In this document: positions 1 to 10,300 of the stretch, piece after piece
How the letters are laid out: every line of letters begins with the position of its first letter
Position numbering within the stretch: position 1 is the first letter of the stretch
Assembly (NCBI RefSeq): GCF_001704415.2
Contig: NC_030836.1
Coordinates: 22,790,001-22,854,000, forward strand
Length of the DNA: 64,000 nucleotides
Direction of reading: 5' to 3'
Source of the DNA: Capra hircus
Taxonomy: Eukaryota > Chordata > Mammalia > Artiodactyla > Bovidae
Position numbers and translations under genes: made by a program
The notes under the pieces: generated by a model
What the model saw: the letters and a program-made list of their open reading frames with translations, nothing else
The model's database searches: none
What the model was told of the DNA's origin: nothing

Positions 1-90
1 GAAGTCTGGGGGTCCCCAAGGAGAGAGGGGTCTGGGGTTCTCGAGGAGGAGACAGGGGTCTGGAATTCTCAAGGAGGAAGAAAGGACAAA
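1..90 (+). repeat. Imperfect tandem repeats in the LTR U3
   Basis: Three diverged units of about 28 bp share a GTCTGG start, a TTCTC or CCCC middle and an AAGGAG or GAGGAG end. Such U3 arrays often act as retroviral enhancers. The array is cut by the window edge, so the full copy number is unknown. Confidence 0.55.
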
Positions 91-272
91 CTTTTTTTCT
101 CTACATTCTTAAGGATTATATAACAATAATGAATTCTGCTTGAGGACGGTTTCTGGAAAAAACCTTCTGGCTAATCTTGTAATCTTAAAATGTAAATTTT
201 GGGAGTGGGTCTAGTAAAGTCTTAACAACCTCCAGACATCCTTTTGATTCATTTTGATAACTAATTAAAAGG

Positions 273-372
273 TATATAACTCCATTGCTAACACTGGGAA
301 GGGGGCATTCTTTCTGCCCCCTTCTGATGTCTATGTCAGAAGCTTTCTCTATTTCTTTTATACTTTAATAAA
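273..372 (+). promoter_or_regulatory. LTR core promoter and polyadenylation signal
   Basis: TATATAA at 273-279 and AATAAA at 367-372 are about 90 bp apart, the usual spacing across U3/R of a retroviral LTR. Transcription would start near 300 and run right, out of the LTR. Activity is not shown by sequence. Confidence 0.5.
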
Positions 373-488
373 ACTTTATTATACAAAAGCTCTGAGTGAT
401 CAAGCCTCGTCTCTGGCCTCGGATTGAATTCTTCTCCTCTGGAGGCCAAGAATCCCAGCGTCTTTTGTGGTTCAGCAACAACCTTTCA

Positions 489-1293
489 GTAAGTTGTAAA
501 AGAAAAACATCTTAGAAACACTACATGGCATGTCATATTATTCAAAAAAATTTAAGAAATGCTTTAAAAGTCAAGAAATATCTACTTTCCTTCCCTTATC
601 CTTGTCATGGTAAAGCATCCTTTTAGAATATCTGAAAACGCGTCCAGCCACAAGGCTCTTGAAACAGACATTTGTGCAATTTTTAAGGGATACATTTTCT
701 CTTAATAGAGGGTGAGTAGAAACAGTTATTTGATTTTTAAACCTGGTTTGCTTCTAACAAACTACAGGATGTCCTCAAGCAAACCTTATTTCCCCCCAAA
801 TCATCCATATGCCAAAACAGAATTGGTTGCATGCAGAGTATGTTGTCCAAAAAAATTACATACTATTTGACAAAGGGGATGCCAAGTTAGCTAAGAGGAC
901 AGTTGTCTCTCTAATCTAAGGCAAAGTTTAAAATATTCCTTCCTTTGCTAAAATAAAAGCAAGTATTCTGACAATCTAATACTATACGTAGACCTGAGAT
1001 CACGTCTCAGAAATCTCTGGTTAAAATATAAACAAGTCACCTTAAATGTATGCTACCATAGACATGTGATATTTTCATGGGGACAAATCAGCCTAGATGG
1101 CCCTTACTACCATGCAACACAAAATGGTTGAGTTTGATCTGGAAAACAGATGGAAAAGGGTCTGAGGAAGCTAGGATTCAAGGACTGCAGCACCCAGAGG
1201 CTTGGAAAGGAGAGGCGAGAACTGAAGGAAACATGACTCTCCCCCTGTCTATATGCCTCTACGTACCCCCACATGAAATCTCCAACACTCCTT
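489..1293. other. No gene or recognised repeat
   Basis: AT-rich, stops in all frames, no SINE, LINE or LTR signature recognised. The small open frame at 1077-1364 has no recognisable domain and runs into the old L1, so it is not called. Confidence 0.5.
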
Positions 1294-1457
1294 TTTTGCT
1301 TTTGTTCACTTACACCATTATGTCAGTGTCAGGTGTGAAACATAATGATTTGGTATTTTTATAGATTACACACCAGAAAGAGTTCTTATGAAATACTGAC
1401 TATATTCCCTCTGCTGTACATTGTATTCCTGGGACTTATTTTAAAAATAGTATTTTG
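1294..1457 (-). mobile_element. Old L1 (L1MA/L1MB-like), 3'-end block 1 of 3
   Basis: Read on the minus strand this is the 3' UTR of an old mammalian L1, with the characteristic stretch around ATTCCCTCTGCTGTACATT at 1403-1421. The same element resumes at 3389 and 6169, so two later insertions split one L1. The last 15 bases (1443-1457) are the left TSD of the first insertion. Confidence 0.7.
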
Positions 1458-2486
1458 GAGAAATGTCTATTTAGTTCTTTGGCCCATTTTTTGATTGGGT
1501 CATTTGTTTTTCTGGAATTGAGCTGCAGAAGTTGCTTGTATATTTTTGAGATTAGTTGTTTGTCAGTTGTTTCATTTGCTATTATTTTCTCCCATTCAGA
1601 AGGCTGTCTTTTCACCTTGCTTATATTTTCCTTTGTTGTACAGAAGCTTTTAATTTTAATTAGATCCCATTTGTTTATTTTTGCTTTTATTTCCAGAATT
1701 CTGGGAGGTGGATCGTAGAGGATCCTGCTGTGATTTATGTCTGAGAGTGTTTTGCCTATGTTCTCCTCTAGGAGTTTTATAGTTTCTGATCTTACATTTA
1801 GATCTTTAATCCATTTTGAGTTTATTTTTGTGTACGGTGTTAGAAAGTGATCTAGTTTCATTCTTTTACAAGTGGTTGACCAGTTTTCCCAGCACCACTT
1901 GTTAAAGAGATTGTCTTTACTCCATTGTATATTCTTGCCTCCTTTGTCAAAGATAAGGTGTCCATATGTGTGTGGATTTATCTCTGGGCTTTCTATTTTG
2001 TTCCATTGATCTATATGTCTGTCTTTGTGCCAGTACCATACTGTCTTGATGACTGTGGCTTTGTAGTAGAGCCTGAAGTCAGGCAAGTTGATTCCTCCAG
2101 TTCCATTCTTCTTTCTCAAGATTGCTTTGGCTATTCGAGGTTTTTTGTATTTCCATACAAATCTTGAAATTATTTGTTCTAGTTCTGTGAAAAATGTGGC
2201 TGGTAGCTTGACAGGGATTGCATTGAATTTGTAAATTGCTTTGGGTAGTATACTCATTTTCACTATATTGATTCTTCCGATCCATGAACATGGTATATTT
2301 CTCCATCTATTAGTGTCCTCTTTGATTTCTTTCATCAGTGTTTTATAGTTTTCTATATATAGGTCTTTAGTTTCTTTAGGTAGATATATTCCTAAGTATT
2401 TTATTCTTTTCGTTGCAATGGTGAATGGAATTGTTTCCTTAATTTCTTTTTCTACTTTCTCATTATTCGTGTATAGGAATGCAAGG
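1458..2486 (-). pseudogene. L1 ORF2p segment (inverted half), open frame
   Basis: Fragment of the L1 ORF2 protein (endonuclease plus reverse transcriptase), from the part C-terminal to the RT active site. The frame is free of stops from about 2486 down to 1458; residues such as FLYTNN near the start and KKWAKELNRHF near the end are typical of L1 ORF2. The longest Met-started frame is 299 codons (2335-1436) and runs a few codons into flanking DNA. The upstream endonuclease and YADD regions were never copied, so it is a dead fragment. Confidence 0.9.
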
Positions 2487-2487
2487 G

Positions 2488-3073
2488 ATCTCCAAAGAAG
2501 ACATACGGATGGCTAACAAACACATGAAAAGATGCTCAACATCACTCATTATTAGAGAAATGCAAATCAAAACCACAATGAGGTACCACTTCACACCAGT
2601 CAGAATGGCTGCGATCCAAAAATCTGCAAGCAATAAATGCTGGAGAGGGTGTGGAGAAAAGGGAACCCTCCTACACTGTTGGTGGGAATGCAAACTAGTA
2701 CAGCCACTATGGAGAACAGTGTGGAGATTCCTTAAAAAAATTGCAAATAGAACTACCTTATGACCCAGCAATCCCACTTCTGGGCATACACACCGAGGAA
2801 ACCAGAATTGAAAGAGACACATGTACCCCAATGTTCATCGCAGCACTGTTTATAATAGCCAGGACATGGAAACAACCTAGATGTCCATCAGCAGATGAAT
2901 GGATAAGAAAGCTGTGGTACATATACACAATGGAGTATTACTCAGCCGTTAAAAAGAATTCATTTGAATCAGTTCTGATGAGATGGGTGAAACTGGAGCC
3001 AATTATACAGAGTGAAGTAAGCCAGAAAGAAAATCACCAATACAGTATACTAACACATATATATGGAATTTAG
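2488..3073 (+). pseudogene. L1 ORF2p C-terminus with Cys-rich motif, frameshifted
   Basis: Continues ORF2 from SKEDIRMANKHMKRC to the natural stop TAG at 3071-3073. The C-terminal cysteine/histidine motif (CWRGC, then HCWWEC) is at about 2640-2695. One extra A in the run near 2731-2739 shifts the frame, so the last 110 codons (2741-3073) read in another frame. Together with the inverted half it covers the C-terminal ORF2 region without a gap. Confidence 0.9.
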
Positions 3074-3388
3074 GAAGATGGCAATGACGACCCTGTATGC
3101 AAGACAGGAAAAAAGACACAGATGTGTATAACGGACTTTTGGACTCAGAGGGAGAGGGAGAGGGTGGGATGATTTGGGAGAATGGGAATTCTAACATGTA
3201 TACTGTCATGTAAGAATTGAATCGCCAGTCCATGTCTGACGTAGGGTGCAGCTTGCTTGGGGCAGGTGCATGGGGATGACCCAGAGAGATGTTGTGGGGA
3301 GGGAGGTGGGAGGGGGGTTCATGTTTGGGAACGCATGTAAGAATTAAAGATTTTAAAATTTAAAAAAAATAAAAAAAATAAAAAAAAT

Positions 3389-3990
3389 AAAAATAGTATT
3401 TTGAATCACTTAATCCTTATTAACACTTAATACTTTTTATAAAAGGTATTGACACTTCATACTTCTCAGCTATCTCACCCTCACATCACCACCAGCTTAT
3501 TCTCTGCATTTGTGAGTCTCCTGTTTTATTTGCTCATTTGTTTTGTGTTTTAGATTTCACATGTAAGTGAGAATATACAGCATTTGTCTTTCTCTGTCTG
3601 ACTTATTTGACTAAGCATAGTACACTCTGGGTCCATTTATGTTGTCACACATGGCAAGATTATATTCTTTTTATATATATCCCATTATATAATGCCACGT
3701 CCTCTTTATCCCTTCATCTGTCTGTAGGCACTAAAGATGCTTGCATATCTCGGCTAGGGTAAATAATGCTTCTATAAGCATGGTGGTGCATATGTCTTAT
3801 TGAATGTGTGTTTTTGCTTCCTTTGGATAAATACACAGAGGTGGAACTGCTGGATCCTGTGGTAGTTCTACTTTTAATTTTACACAGTGGCTTCACCAAT
3901 TTACTTTCCCACCAATAGTGTACTAGTACTCCATTTTTCCACATCCTCACCAATATTTACTTCTTAGATTTTTGGAAACAGCCATTTTCA
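3389..3990 (-). mobile_element. Old L1, block 2 of 3
   Basis: Resumes the old antisense L1 after the twin-primed insertion. On the minus strand it runs from the 3' UTR into the ORF2 C-terminus, with many substitutions. It begins with the right TSD copy (3389-3403) and is interrupted near 3987 by BovB. Confidence 0.75.
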
Positions 3991-6168
3991 TCAGTCAGTT
4001 TGATTATATTCTTTGCAGTTGAAGATGGAGAAGCTCTATCTCCATCAGTTAGCAAAAACAAAACCAAGAACTGACTGTGGCTCAGATAATGAACTCCTTA
4101 ATGCAAAATTCAGACTTAAATTGAATAAAGCAGGGAAAACCACTCAGCCATTCAGGTATGACATAAATAAAATCCCTTATGATTACACAGTGGAAGTGAC
4201 AGATAGATATAAGGGATTAGATCTGATAGGCAGAGTGCCTGAGAATTATGGACAGAAGTTCATAACATTGTATAGGAGGTGGTGATCAAAACCAACCCCA
4301 AGAAAAAAGAAATGCAAAAAGGCAAAATGGTTGTCTGAGGAGGCCTTACAAATAGCTGAAAAAAAAGAAGTGAAAGGCAAAGGAGAAAAGGAAAGATATA
4401 CCCATCTGAATGCAGAGTTTCAAAGAAAAGAAAGCCTTCCTAAGTGATCAATGCAAAGAAATAAGGGAATATTTCATGCAAAGATGGGCATGATAAAGGA
4501 CAGAAATTGTATGGATCTAACAGAAGAAAATAATAAGAAGAGGTGGCAAAAATACACAGAAGAACTATACAAAATATCTTCATGACCTGGATAACAACAA
4601 TGGTGTGATCACTTACCTAGAGCCAGACATCCTGTGAAGTCAAGTGGACCTTAGGCAACATGACTATGAACAAAGCTAGTGGAGGTGATGGAATTCCAGT
4701 CGAACTATTTCAAATTGTAAAGATGATGCTATGAAAGTGCTACGCTCAATGTGCAAGCAAATTTGGAAAACTCAGCGGTGGCCACAGTCCTGAAAAAGGT
4801 CAGTTTCGTTCCGATCCCAAAGAATGGCAATGCCAAAAAAATGTTCAAACTACTGCACAGTTGCACTAATTTCACATGCTAGCAAGGTAATGCTCAAAAT
4901 TCTCCAAGCTAGGCTTCAGCAGCACGTGAACCGAGAACTTCCAGAGGTACATGCTGGATTTAGAAAGGGCAGAGGACCCAGAGATCAAATTGCCAACATC
5001 CATTGGAACGTACAAAAAGGAAGGGAATTCCAGAAAAAATATGTACTTCAGCTTTATTAGCTATGCTAAAGCTTTTGACTGTGTGGGTCACAATACACTG
5101 TGGAACATTCTTTAAGGGATGGGAATACCAGACTACATTCCCTGCCTCCCGAGAAACCAGTATGCAGGTCAAGAAGCAACAGTTCGAAATGGACATGGAA
5201 AAAAAAAGAAAGAAAGAAATGGACATGGAAAAATGGACTGGTTCCAAATTGAGAAAAGAGTACAACAAGGCTGTATATTGTTACCCTGTTTATTTAACTT
5301 ATATGCAGAGTACATCATGAGAAATGCTGGGCAGGATGAAGCAGAGCTAGAATCAAGATTGCCAGGAGAAATATCAATAACCTCAGATATGCAGATGACA
5401 CCACCCTGATGGCAGAAAGTGAAGAAGAACTAAAAAGCTTCTTGAAAGAGGAGAATGAATAAGCTGGCTTAAACACAAATTCTAAAGATGAAGATCATGG
5501 CATTTAGTCCCATCACTTCATGGCAAATAGATCGAGAAACAATGGAGGCAGTGACTGACCTTATTTTCTTGGGTTCCAAAATCACTGCAGATGGTTCCTT
5601 CAACCAGGGAATTAAAAGACTCTTGCTCCTTAGAAGAAAAGCTATGACAAATCCAGATAGCATATTAAAAGGCAGAGATATCACTTTCCCAATAAAGATC
5701 CATATGGTCAAAGCTATGGTTTTTTCAATAGTCATGTATAGATGTGAGAGTTAGACCATGAAGAAGGCTGAGTGCTGAAGAACTGATTCTTTTGAACTGT
5801 GGTGTTGGAGAAGACTCTTGCGATTCTCTTGGACTCCCTAGGGACTTGAGAGTCCCTAGGATCAAACTAGTCAAGCCTAAAGGAAGTCAGTCCTGAATAT
5901 TCATTGGAAGGACTGATACTGAAGCTGAAACTCCAATACTTAAGCCACCTGATATGAAGAGCTGACTTATTAGAAAAGACCCTGATGCTGAGAAAGATTG
6001 AAGGGAGAAGTAGATGACAGAGGATGAGATGGTTAGATGGCATCACCAACTCAATGGACATGAGTTTGAACAAACTCCAGGGGATGGTGAAGGACAGGGA
6101 AGCCTGGTGTGCTGCAGTCCTTGGGATAGCAAATGGTGGGGCATGGCTCAGTGACTGCACAGCAACAG
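3991..6168 (+). mobile_element. BovB (RTE-type LINE), 5'-truncated, decayed, inside old L1
   Basis: About 2.2 kb of BovB starting mid-element (equivalent of TTGATTATATTCTTTGCAG) and running to the 3' end. It inserted into the old L1, whose sequence continues at 6169. Many substitutions and small indels mark an older copy than those at 39 and 51 kb. The retroposon TSD is not resolved. An internal repeat of GGACATGGAAAAA lies at about 5191-5233. Confidence 0.88.
4013..6110 (+). pseudogene. BovB ORF2 remnant (reverse transcriptase and C-terminus)
   Basis: Recognisable but broken reverse transcriptase. The linker and N-terminal RT part is at 4013-4790, the FRKGRGPRDQIAN motif at about 4958-5000, and the catalytic RYADDTT equivalent near 5388-5410. 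The C-terminal ELWCWRRLL region lies near 5790-5825. Stops and frameshifts divide it into frames under 110 codons. The endonuclease domain is absent through 5' truncation. Confidence 0.85.
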
Positions 6169-6805
6169 AATTCTGACAGGTGTGAGACGATATTTCACTG
6201 TAGTTTTGATTTTTCTCTCTCTGACATGTAGTGATGTTGAGCATCTTTTTATGTGCCCCTTGGCCATTTGTGTGCCTTCTTTGGGATAATGGTTATTGAG
6301 GTCCTCTGCCCATTTTTTAATGGAATGGTTCCTTTTTTGATATTGAGTTATACAAGTTCTTTATATATTTTTATATTAATACCTTATCAGAAATTTCGTT
6401 TTCCGGTATTTTTCAGTAGACAACTGTACAGCTGATGTTCTTCTACGAGTCTTATGGTCTCGTGTCTTACATTGATGTCTCTAATCTATCTGGAGTTTAA
6501 TTTTGTATGCGGTGTGAGAAAATAGTTACGTTTCATTATTTTATATGTAGCTGTCTCATTTTCATAACCCCACTAATGGAAGAGTCTGTCTTTCCCCCAT
6601 TGTATACTCTTGCTTTTTTTGTTGTAGATTAATTGACCATATGTATGTGAGCGTATTTTTGGGCTCTCTATCCTGCTCCATTGATCTATGTGTATGTTTT
6701 TGTGGCAGTACCATACTGTTTTGATTACTACATTTTTTAGTATAGTTTGAAGTACCGTATAGAGTATGACACTTCCAACTTTGTCTTTCTTTCTTTCTTA
6801 GTCAT
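6169..6805 (-). mobile_element. Old L1, block 3 of 3
   Basis: The antisense L1 resumes at TTCTGACAGGTGTGAG, the exact continuation of the sequence lost at about 3987. It runs upstream through ORF2 and ends near 6805. It matches the same ORF2 region as the inverted half of the young L1 but is far more diverged. Confidence 0.75.
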
Positions 6806-6985
6806 GTTTAAATGTTGCCACAGTCATGGAGCTGCCTTTATTTCCCAGAAGGACGACTCTTTCATCTGAACTTCTGTAGGCTTACCTGGGCTTACCTTTG
6901 CCATGCACGCCTTGCCTGCCCTCATGTTATAAAAACAACTTAAGATTAAAACCAAGTTTGATTAATTTTTTGTCTCCGTTATTTA

Positions 6986-7088
6986 TTTTTTTTTCCTATG
7001 TTTCTGTTTATTTTATTTTTTTTTGTTTTATTTATTTTTTTTTTTAAATTTTTTTTTTTTTTTAAATTTTAAAATCTTTAATTCTTAC
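6986..7088 (-). mobile_element. Extremely short L1 3'-end insertion with 12-bp TSD
   Basis: On the minus strand this reads GTAAGAATTAAAGATTTTA plus an A-rich tail: the last 30 or so bases of the ruminant L1 3' UTR with an expanded, impure poly(A). It is flanked by an exact TSD CTCCGTTATTTA (6974-6985 and 7089-7100). It is a genuine retrotransposition event that copied almost nothing but the tail. Confidence 0.85.
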
Positions 7089-7100
7089 CTCCGTTATTTA

Positions 7101-8042
7101 ATTCTGAGATATTTGCATAGTGTTTCACCCATAGGAGGCATCCAGTAACTGATAGCAGAAGAAAGAAAGGCTTAAGAAGAAAGGAAGGAGGGAATTGCTG
7201 GCCAAATTTCCTATTTGATTTTTTCTTCTTGGATATTCCTGTCATCTCAGCACCCATCAACAACACAGATTCCACAGACTTTTGTCCCAAAAAGCAAAAC
7301 TCTGTCATCTTTTTTCCTAGAAACTGTAATTTTAAACAACCTACCTGACATGAATCAAACATTACATTGATTTTTCTCCTCCTTTCAGTATAACACGATA
7401 ACAAGACATGTAACAAGCAGAGAAAGATTTTATTTTCCAAGAGGTATCCCAGAATATGCTCTCAATAGTTAACTGCAAACTTGGCTGTAGGTAAAGGCCA
7501 GGGAGTGATTTATGACCCAATAACAATCAAAAGAGTAATGTGGTTAGTGGCATAAGTTAAAATAATGCTGTAATGCTCCGAATCATTAAAGTTCAACAAT
7601 TTGGGTTAAGGGAAAGCAAGTTGTGCTTGATAAGCAGACAGTGTCTTGGGTTTCTGGAAGCACAATCAAACTAATGATGAACTGAGCTAGAGGCAGAAGG
7701 GGCTTTGCTAATCAGGGAAAAGAGTGAACTGAACTTTTCCAGAGATTGGTGGTATTAGCTGAGCCACAGCTGGGCAGAGGGTTCAAAAGAAAAAGACAGT
7801 GAACCTTGTGTCTTGCTGAGCTTGCACAGCTCAAATGCCATCAGGAAAACAAATATCAGTCTCGCTCTCCATTGACTATAATGCTGAAGTCACTCCTGAA
7901 ATTGAACTCAATTCAACTCCCTGTCTCCAGGAAAAGGCTCAAATAAATGTTTTAAACTTTTTTCTACTTGTTGGCCAGAGCCAACATGGGCTTTTAACAT
8001 GAAGTAAAAAATAATAATTTTATACTTCACTTATAGCTTTAT
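7101..8042. other. No gene or recognised repeat
   Basis: About 0.9 kb of apparently single-copy sequence. The 120-codon minus frame at 7078-7440 starts in single-copy DNA and runs into the L1 tail; it has no recognisable motif and is not called. Confidence 0.5.
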
Positions 8043-8052
8043 ATACTTAATT

Positions 8053-8288
8053 TTAGGCCAGCTTCCCTGGTAGCTCTGTGGTAAAGAATCCACCTGTAAT
8101 GCAGGAGCAGTGCAGGCGATGTAGGTTCTATCCCTGGTCCAGAAGATCCCCTGGTGTGGGAAACGGCAACCCACTCCAGAAGTTTTGCCTGGGAAATCCC
8201 ATGGACAGAGGAGTCTGGAAGGCTACTGTCCATAGGGTTACAAAAAGTCAGACAGGACCCAGTGACTAAACAGCAGCAAAAACAACAA
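8053..8288 (+). mobile_element. Bov-tA SINE with 10-bp TSD
   Basis: tRNA-Glu-derived ruminant SINE, from the CTTCCCTGGTAGCTCTG head to the GACCCAGTGACTAAACAG end. It is diverged from consensus. Exact TSD ATACTTAATT at 8043-8052 and 8289-8298. Confidence 0.9.
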
Positions 8289-8576
8289 ATACTTAATTAG
8301 GAGTCTGAATCTACTGGTTTTTCACATATGCACACCTGTATGAATGTGTCTGTATGTGTGTGCTTACTCATGCAGTAACAAAGAGCACGAACTTGAGTCA
8401 CACAGAATTGGTTCTGTGTCTTAAGTCTGCCTCTTTGTAACCACTGACCTTGGACAAGTTCCCACAGCCATAGTTTCTTAATTTCTATTTTGAGAATAAT
8501 GTAACTTTGAATTGGGATTATTGAATGTGATAATAAATATAACATGCTCATCGTAGTAAATAAATAATAAATGGTA

Positions 8577-9073
8577 CCTTTTTATGACTGAGTAATATTT
8601 CATTGCATATGTATACCATATCTTTATCCACCATAGAACCTAGAGCCTGTCATACAGAATGAATGAAGTCAGAAAGAGAACAACAAATATCATATAGTAA
8701 CACATGTATATGGAATCTAGAAAAATGATATGGATGAACCTATTTGCAGGACAGCAATAGAGGTACCCTCTTAGACAATGGACTTGTGGTCACAGCGGGG
8801 GTAGAAGCGGGGGGGACGAATTGACAGAGTGGCAATGACATGTATACCCTAGCACGTGTAAAACAGATAGCTAGGAGTAAGCTGCTGTATAGCAGAGGGG
8901 GCACAGTTCAGCGCTCTGTGATGACCTAGAGGAACCTGGTGCTCCGTGATGACCTAGAGAGGGTCCAAGAGGGGGCGGATATAAGTGTATATATTGCTGA
9001 TTCATGTTGTCATACAGCAGAAACTATCACAGCATTGTAAATCAGTAACATTCCAGTAAATTAAAAAAAAAAC
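8577..9073 (+). mobile_element. Artiodactyl L1 3' end with 5' inversion
   Basis: Bases 8577 to about 8632 are L1 ORF2 sequence on the minus strand (codons for a DEWIKK-type motif). From about 8633 the element switches to plus and runs through the ORF2 end, the 3' UTR and an A-tail at 9063-9072. Flanks ATAAATGGTA (8567-8576) and ATAAATGCTA (9074-9083) form a probable 10-bp TSD with one mismatch. A local repeat of GTGATGACCTAGAG lies at 8919-8958. Confidence 0.75.
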
Positions 9074-9083
9074 ATAAATGCTA

Positions 9084-9674
9084 GTTATTATGATTATATA
9101 ATTATATTATATTTACTTAATCTTGGAAATTATTTTCAGTTCATTAAAATCTATATCACTGAAGAAAAATGTCATGCTTTATCATTTACTTACCAACATT
9201 TCTAGTTTACCAACTAGGAAACTTGTCTCCATGGATCAGAAAGGCCAGAGAACAAATCAGAAAGGAACACAGACATAAAGAGTTTTATTGACATGTATTC
9301 TAGTGGGCAAGACTGAAATAGTGGTAAGCTTGATAATTTTATCTTGGGCCCAATTTGATTCATATTCCCCAGGCTACTATCCCTTAACCTTCTGAATTCA
9401 TTTTCAAGGCTATAATCTTCTCTCAAATACAGAAAAAGAGACCATTGAAAAGAGAGTTAAAAAAAAAAAAAAAAGAGTGGTACACTATGTGACCCATGTG
9501 TAGAGCCATATTTCCTTGAAGTTTTCTGACTGCAAGGACTGACAAACCCTAGATAATGGGAGGAATATAAAGCTGGGTAGAATTTCTCTGAGGGTTTTGT
9601 ATCCTTAAACAGATGTGTTCTTGTCTTAGGTTTGAGTCTGATCCTCTCTAAACATGATGATGAAGATTGATGAC
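9084..9674. other. No gene or recognised repeat; 16-bp poly(A) run
   Basis: AT-rich sequence. An A run at about 9459-9474 could be an old retroposon tail, but no element is recognisable upstream. Confidence 0.45.
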
Positions 9675-9770
9675 AATTAACATTTTAAGTGACTATTACG
9701 TACAAAACAGCTTGCTAAGTATTTTATGTTCGTCATTATATTTTTTACAACAAATACAGTAAAGATACTA
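9675..9770 (-). repeat. MIR SINE, left part
   Basis: On the minus strand this resembles the 3' half of the mammalian-wide MIR (AAGTGACTATTACGTACAAAACAGC corresponds to the reverse of its conserved end region). The element resumes at 9987; the Bov-tA between them inserted into it. Confidence 0.6.
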
Positions 9771-9986
9771 CCTGGTGGCTCAGACAGTAAAAAAATCCGC
9801 CTGCAATGCAAGTGATTCAGATTTGATCCCTGTGTTGGGAAGATGCCCTGGAGAAGGGAATGGCTCCCCACTCCAGTATTCTTGCTGGAAGAATCCCATG
9901 GATGGATTAGTCTGGTGGGCTATAGGTCATAGGGTTGCAAAGAATTGGACAACACTGAGCGACTAACGCTTTCACTTATTTTTTCA
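9771..9986 (+). mobile_element. Bov-tA SINE nested in a MIR
   Basis: Full SINE from GGTGGCTCAGACAG to GAGCGACTAACGC. It separates two halves of one MIR. Short direct repeat ATACTA at 9765-9770 and 9987-9992 is the likely TSD. Confidence 0.85.
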
Positions 9987-10125
9987 ATACTATTTTTACC
10001 ATTTTACAAATGAGAAAGTTGATGTTCAGAGAGGTTAAATCATCTGTCCAAGTGGCATAGCAAGAAGTCCCAAAGCAGGATCTGAGGTCTAGAGTCAGAG
10101 TCCTTAGCTGCGGCACAGAACAACC
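9987..10125 (-). repeat. MIR SINE, right part
   Basis: Contains the reverse of the MIR core: ACAAATGAGAAAGTTGATG followed by AGAGAGGTTAAAT, then the diverged GGATCTGAGGTC end. Confidence 0.75.
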
Positions 10126-10134
10126 CTCGGGCCA

Positions 10135-10300
10135 GGACATTTTAGCTAGCACATTCTGAGCATCCACTCTGCTCTACTGTGCCAGATGCCAGTAATATCA
10201 GAAGGAGTAAGGCATGACTTTGTTCCTGGAGGAGTTCACAACCTAGCACAGGAGAGACACATTTAAATAAATGTCAGTGTGAAATGGTAAACTCTGGTCA
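10135..10300 (-). repeat. L2-like ancient LINE fragment
   Basis: Order of blocks (TGTGCCAGATGCC, then a GTTCCTGGAGGAGTT equivalent, then AGACACATTTAAATAAAT) matches the reverse complement of the L2 3' end. Very diverged. Confidence 0.45.

Larger units (their letters stand above)
1..488 (+). mobile_element. 3' part of an ERV LTR (BTLTR1-like), solo or 3' LTR
   Basis: Non-coding long terminal repeat of an endogenous retrovirus; its 5' end lies outside the window. Signals in order: three imperfect units of about 28 bp at 1-90, a TATA-like box at 273-279, a polyadenylation signal AATAAA at 367-372, then a U5-like stretch ending in CA at 488. The 3' third matches my memory of the ruminant class II LTR BTLTR1. 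No primer-binding site or gag follows, so this is the right-hand end of a provirus or a solo LTR. The TSD cannot be tested because the left end is missing. Confidence 0.75.
1458..3388 (+). mobile_element. Ruminant L1 with 5' inversion (twin priming), full TSD
   Basis: 5'-truncated L1_BT-like element in two pieces. Bases 1458 to about 2486 are ORF2 sequence on the minus strand; from about 2487 to 3388 the rest of ORF2, the 3' UTR and an A-rich tail lie on the plus strand. The halves meet in the ORF2 region around the FSK-EDI residues and share the octamer TCTCCAAA. The element is flanked by an exact 15-bp TSD, AAAAATAGTATTTTG (1443-1457 and 3389-3403). The left site reads TTTT/AAAAA, the L1 endonuclease preference. 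Few frame lesions suggest a fairly young copy. Confidence 0.93.

Noticed and set aside
489..1293. Internal provirus (gag or pol) attached to the LTR at 1-488
   Set aside because: No primer-binding site or retroviral frame follows; the sequence is non-retroviral and leads into old L1. Any internal region would lie to the left, outside the window.
7078..7440. 120-codon minus-strand frame with a hydrophobic start
   Set aside because: Its end lies in the L1 tail insertion, so the frame is not conserved host sequence; no recognisable motif.
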